From positions 1-6,872 of the forward strand of contig JBOGXB010000088.1 in NCBI GenBank assembly GCA_050694215.1: a stretch of 6,872 nucleotides of DNA, given 5' to 3'. The number at the start of each line of letters is the position of its first letter. The stretch's first letter is position 1. This DNA is from JBOGXB01 sp050694215 (GTDB lineage: Bacteria > Actinomycetota > CADDZG01 > WHSQ01). Made by a program: the position numbers and the translations under genes. The notes under the pieces are model-generated. The model was not told where the DNA came from. It worked only from the letters and a program-made list of their open reading frames with translations, and ran no database searches. Of this stretch, positions 5,922-6,872 are shown one piece after another.

Positions 5922-6817
5922 AGGAGCCCGGCGTCCTCCAGGCTTGCCCGGATGGCCGCCGACTCGTCTTTCGTGGCCGGCACGAGCGGCAGGCGCGGCT
6001 CCCCCACCGTCACGCCGATCATGTTCAACGCCGCCTTGATGGGGATCGGGCTGGTCGTGATGCCCATGATCGTTCCCATCAAAGGAAGAAGGTCGATGTA
6101 GATGCGCTTGGCCTCCTCCACCTTGCCGTCGTTCCAGGCGGAGAAGATCTGCTTGATCTGAGCGCCGACGAGATGCGAACAAACGGACACGATTCCGACC
6201 GCCCCTGCGCCGAGATGCGGGAGTAGGAGCGGGTCGTCGCCCGAGTAGATCTCGAAGTCCCGGCTCCCGTCGGCGTCAAGCTCGGAGCGGAGCTTCCCCG
6301 TCTCGGATGCATCGCCAACGGCATCCTTCACCGCAACGATTCTCTCGTGTTTGGCCAGCTCGCGCATCGTCGGACGTTCGATCCTTCTCCCCGTCCTTCC
6401 CGGGATGTCGTAGATCACCAACGGGACCGGCGACGCGTCGGCAACGGCAGCGAAATGAGCAAGCAGAGCGTTCTGAGGAGGTTTCGAGTAGTAGGGGGTG
6501 ACGACGAGGCACGCGTCGACGCCCCGGTCCGCGGCTTCCTTCGTGAGCTCGATCGACTCGGCCGTGTTGTAGGTGCCAGTCCCCGCGACAACGGAGGCCC
6601 GCCCTCCTACCTCGTCGACCATCAACTCGAACATGGTCAGCTTCTCTTCGTGCGACAGCGTCGGGGATTCACCGGTCGTTCCGCACACGACGAGGCCGTC
6701 GGATCCGTGCTCGACGAGATGGGAGGCAAGGGAACGGGCGCCTTCAACGTCGAGCGAGCCGTCGGACCTGAACGGCGTGACGATCGCGGTTATGACCTCT
6801 CCGAACCTGGCGCTCAT
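5918..6817 (-). CDS. dapA: 4-hydroxy-tetrahydrodipicolinate synthase
   Basis: This is a complete 299-residue enzyme of the DapA (N-acetylneuraminate lyase) TIM-barrel family. It condenses pyruvate with aspartate semialdehyde, the committed step toward diaminopimelate and lysine, in the cytoplasm. The Schiff-base lysine is K164 in VAVKDA. The catalytic Thr/Tyr set is visible: GTTGES (46-51) holds the usual threonine, VVTPYYSKP (105-113) the tyrosine that normally comes from the partner subunit, and IYDIPGRTG (135-143) the second tyrosine (Y136) and the substrate-binding R141. YDIPGR, rather than the YNVPGR seen in many proteobacteria, agrees with actinobacterial enzymes. YSGDD (191-195) and GAGAVGIVSV (203-212) are further family marks. 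Other family members (aldolases, lyases) share the fold, but the motif set and the rnj/ftsK context favour DapA. The ATG start has AGGAGG five bases upstream. The gene is probably first or early in a transcript continuing into rnj. Confidence 0.96.
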   Translation of the reverse strand: MSARFGEVITAIVTPFRSDGSLDVEGARSLASHLVEHGSDGLVVCGTTGESPTLSHEEKLTMFELMVDEVGGRASVVAGTGTYNTAESIELTKEAADRGVDACLVVTPYYSKPPQNALLAHFAAVADASPVPLVIYDIPGRTGRRIERPTMRELAKHERIVAVKDAVGDASETGKLRSELDADGSRDFEIYSGDDPLLLPHLGAGAVGIVSVCSHLVGAQIKQIFSAWNDGKVEEAKRIYIDLLPLMGTIMGITTSPIPIKAALNMIGVTVGEPRLPLVPATKDESAAIRASLEDAGLL

Positions 6818-6822
6818 GGCTG

Positions 6823-6828
6823 CCTCCT
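6823..6828 (-). promoter_or_regulatory. Ribosome binding site of dapA
   Basis: AGGAGG on the minus strand ends five bases before the ATG at 6817, a near-ideal site that fixes the dapA start. No promoter hexamers are evident in the 44 bases upstream that remain in the window, so the promoter, if there is one, lies outside it. Confidence 0.85.
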
Positions 6829-6849
6829 CATCGTTCCCTTGCCACCACG

Positions 6850-6872
6850 CTACCCGAGGATCTCCGTCTCGA
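6850..6872 (-). other. Possible last codons of an upstream gene
   Basis: One minus-strand frame at the window edge reads ETEILG followed by TAG (6852-6850), 32 nt before the dapA start. This would be a natural place for the preceding gene of an operon to end. Another frame ends in TGA near 6830 and the third is open, so the sequence alone does not show which, if any, is coding. Confidence 0.15.

Noticed and set aside
5922..6182. Upstream extension of the rnj frame into dapA
   Set aside because: The added residues are His/Arg/Gly-rich and out of frame within dapA. RNase J homology begins at the GTG at 5921.

Overview
The window looks like core chromosome from a high-GC bacterium, most likely a member of the Actinomycetota (judged by gene order and protein motifs, without any database search). 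All five recognisable genes lie on the minus strand, so the natural reading direction is from position 6872 down to 1. The order dapA, rnj, (one extra gene), ftsK is typical of actinobacteria. The FtsK gamma domain, the YDIPGR motif of DapA and the PMILP tail of RNase J also fit that group. The genus cannot be named; an uncultured or deep-branching lineage is possible.

Reading 5' to 3' on the minus strand: 6872-6818 is a short leader with a strong ribosome binding site. 6817-5918 is dapA (lysine/diaminopimelate synthesis, feeding peptidoglycan). It overlaps by 4 nt with rnj (5921-4269), which encodes ribonuclease J for RNA processing and decay. Next comes a membrane-anchored calcineurin-like metallophosphoesterase of unknown substrate (about 4323-2860), whose start is unclear and may overlap the end of rnj. 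After a 61-nt AT-rich gap comes ftsK (2798-474), the septal DNA translocase, with an arginine-rich N-terminal tail and an acidic linker. A 100-120 nt gap holding a good promoter candidate (TATAAT box) separates it from a partial gene (about 352-1). That gene encodes a RodZ-like helix-turn-helix protein with a transmembrane segment, cut off by the window edge.

The set links cell-wall precursor supply (DapA), RNA turnover (RNase J), chromosome segregation at division (FtsK) and probably cell-shape or envelope organisation (RodZ-like). dapA, rnj and the phosphoesterase gene are tightly packed and probably co-transcribed. ftsK and the HTH gene may each have additional promoters in the two AT-rich gaps. 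No RNA gene, mobile element, CRISPR array or clear terminator was seen, and no gene-free stretch exceeds 300 bases. I did not find a novel multi-gene system. The least explained items are the exported phosphoesterase with its ambiguous, possibly CTG, start and the repeated TTAACA element in front of ftsK.
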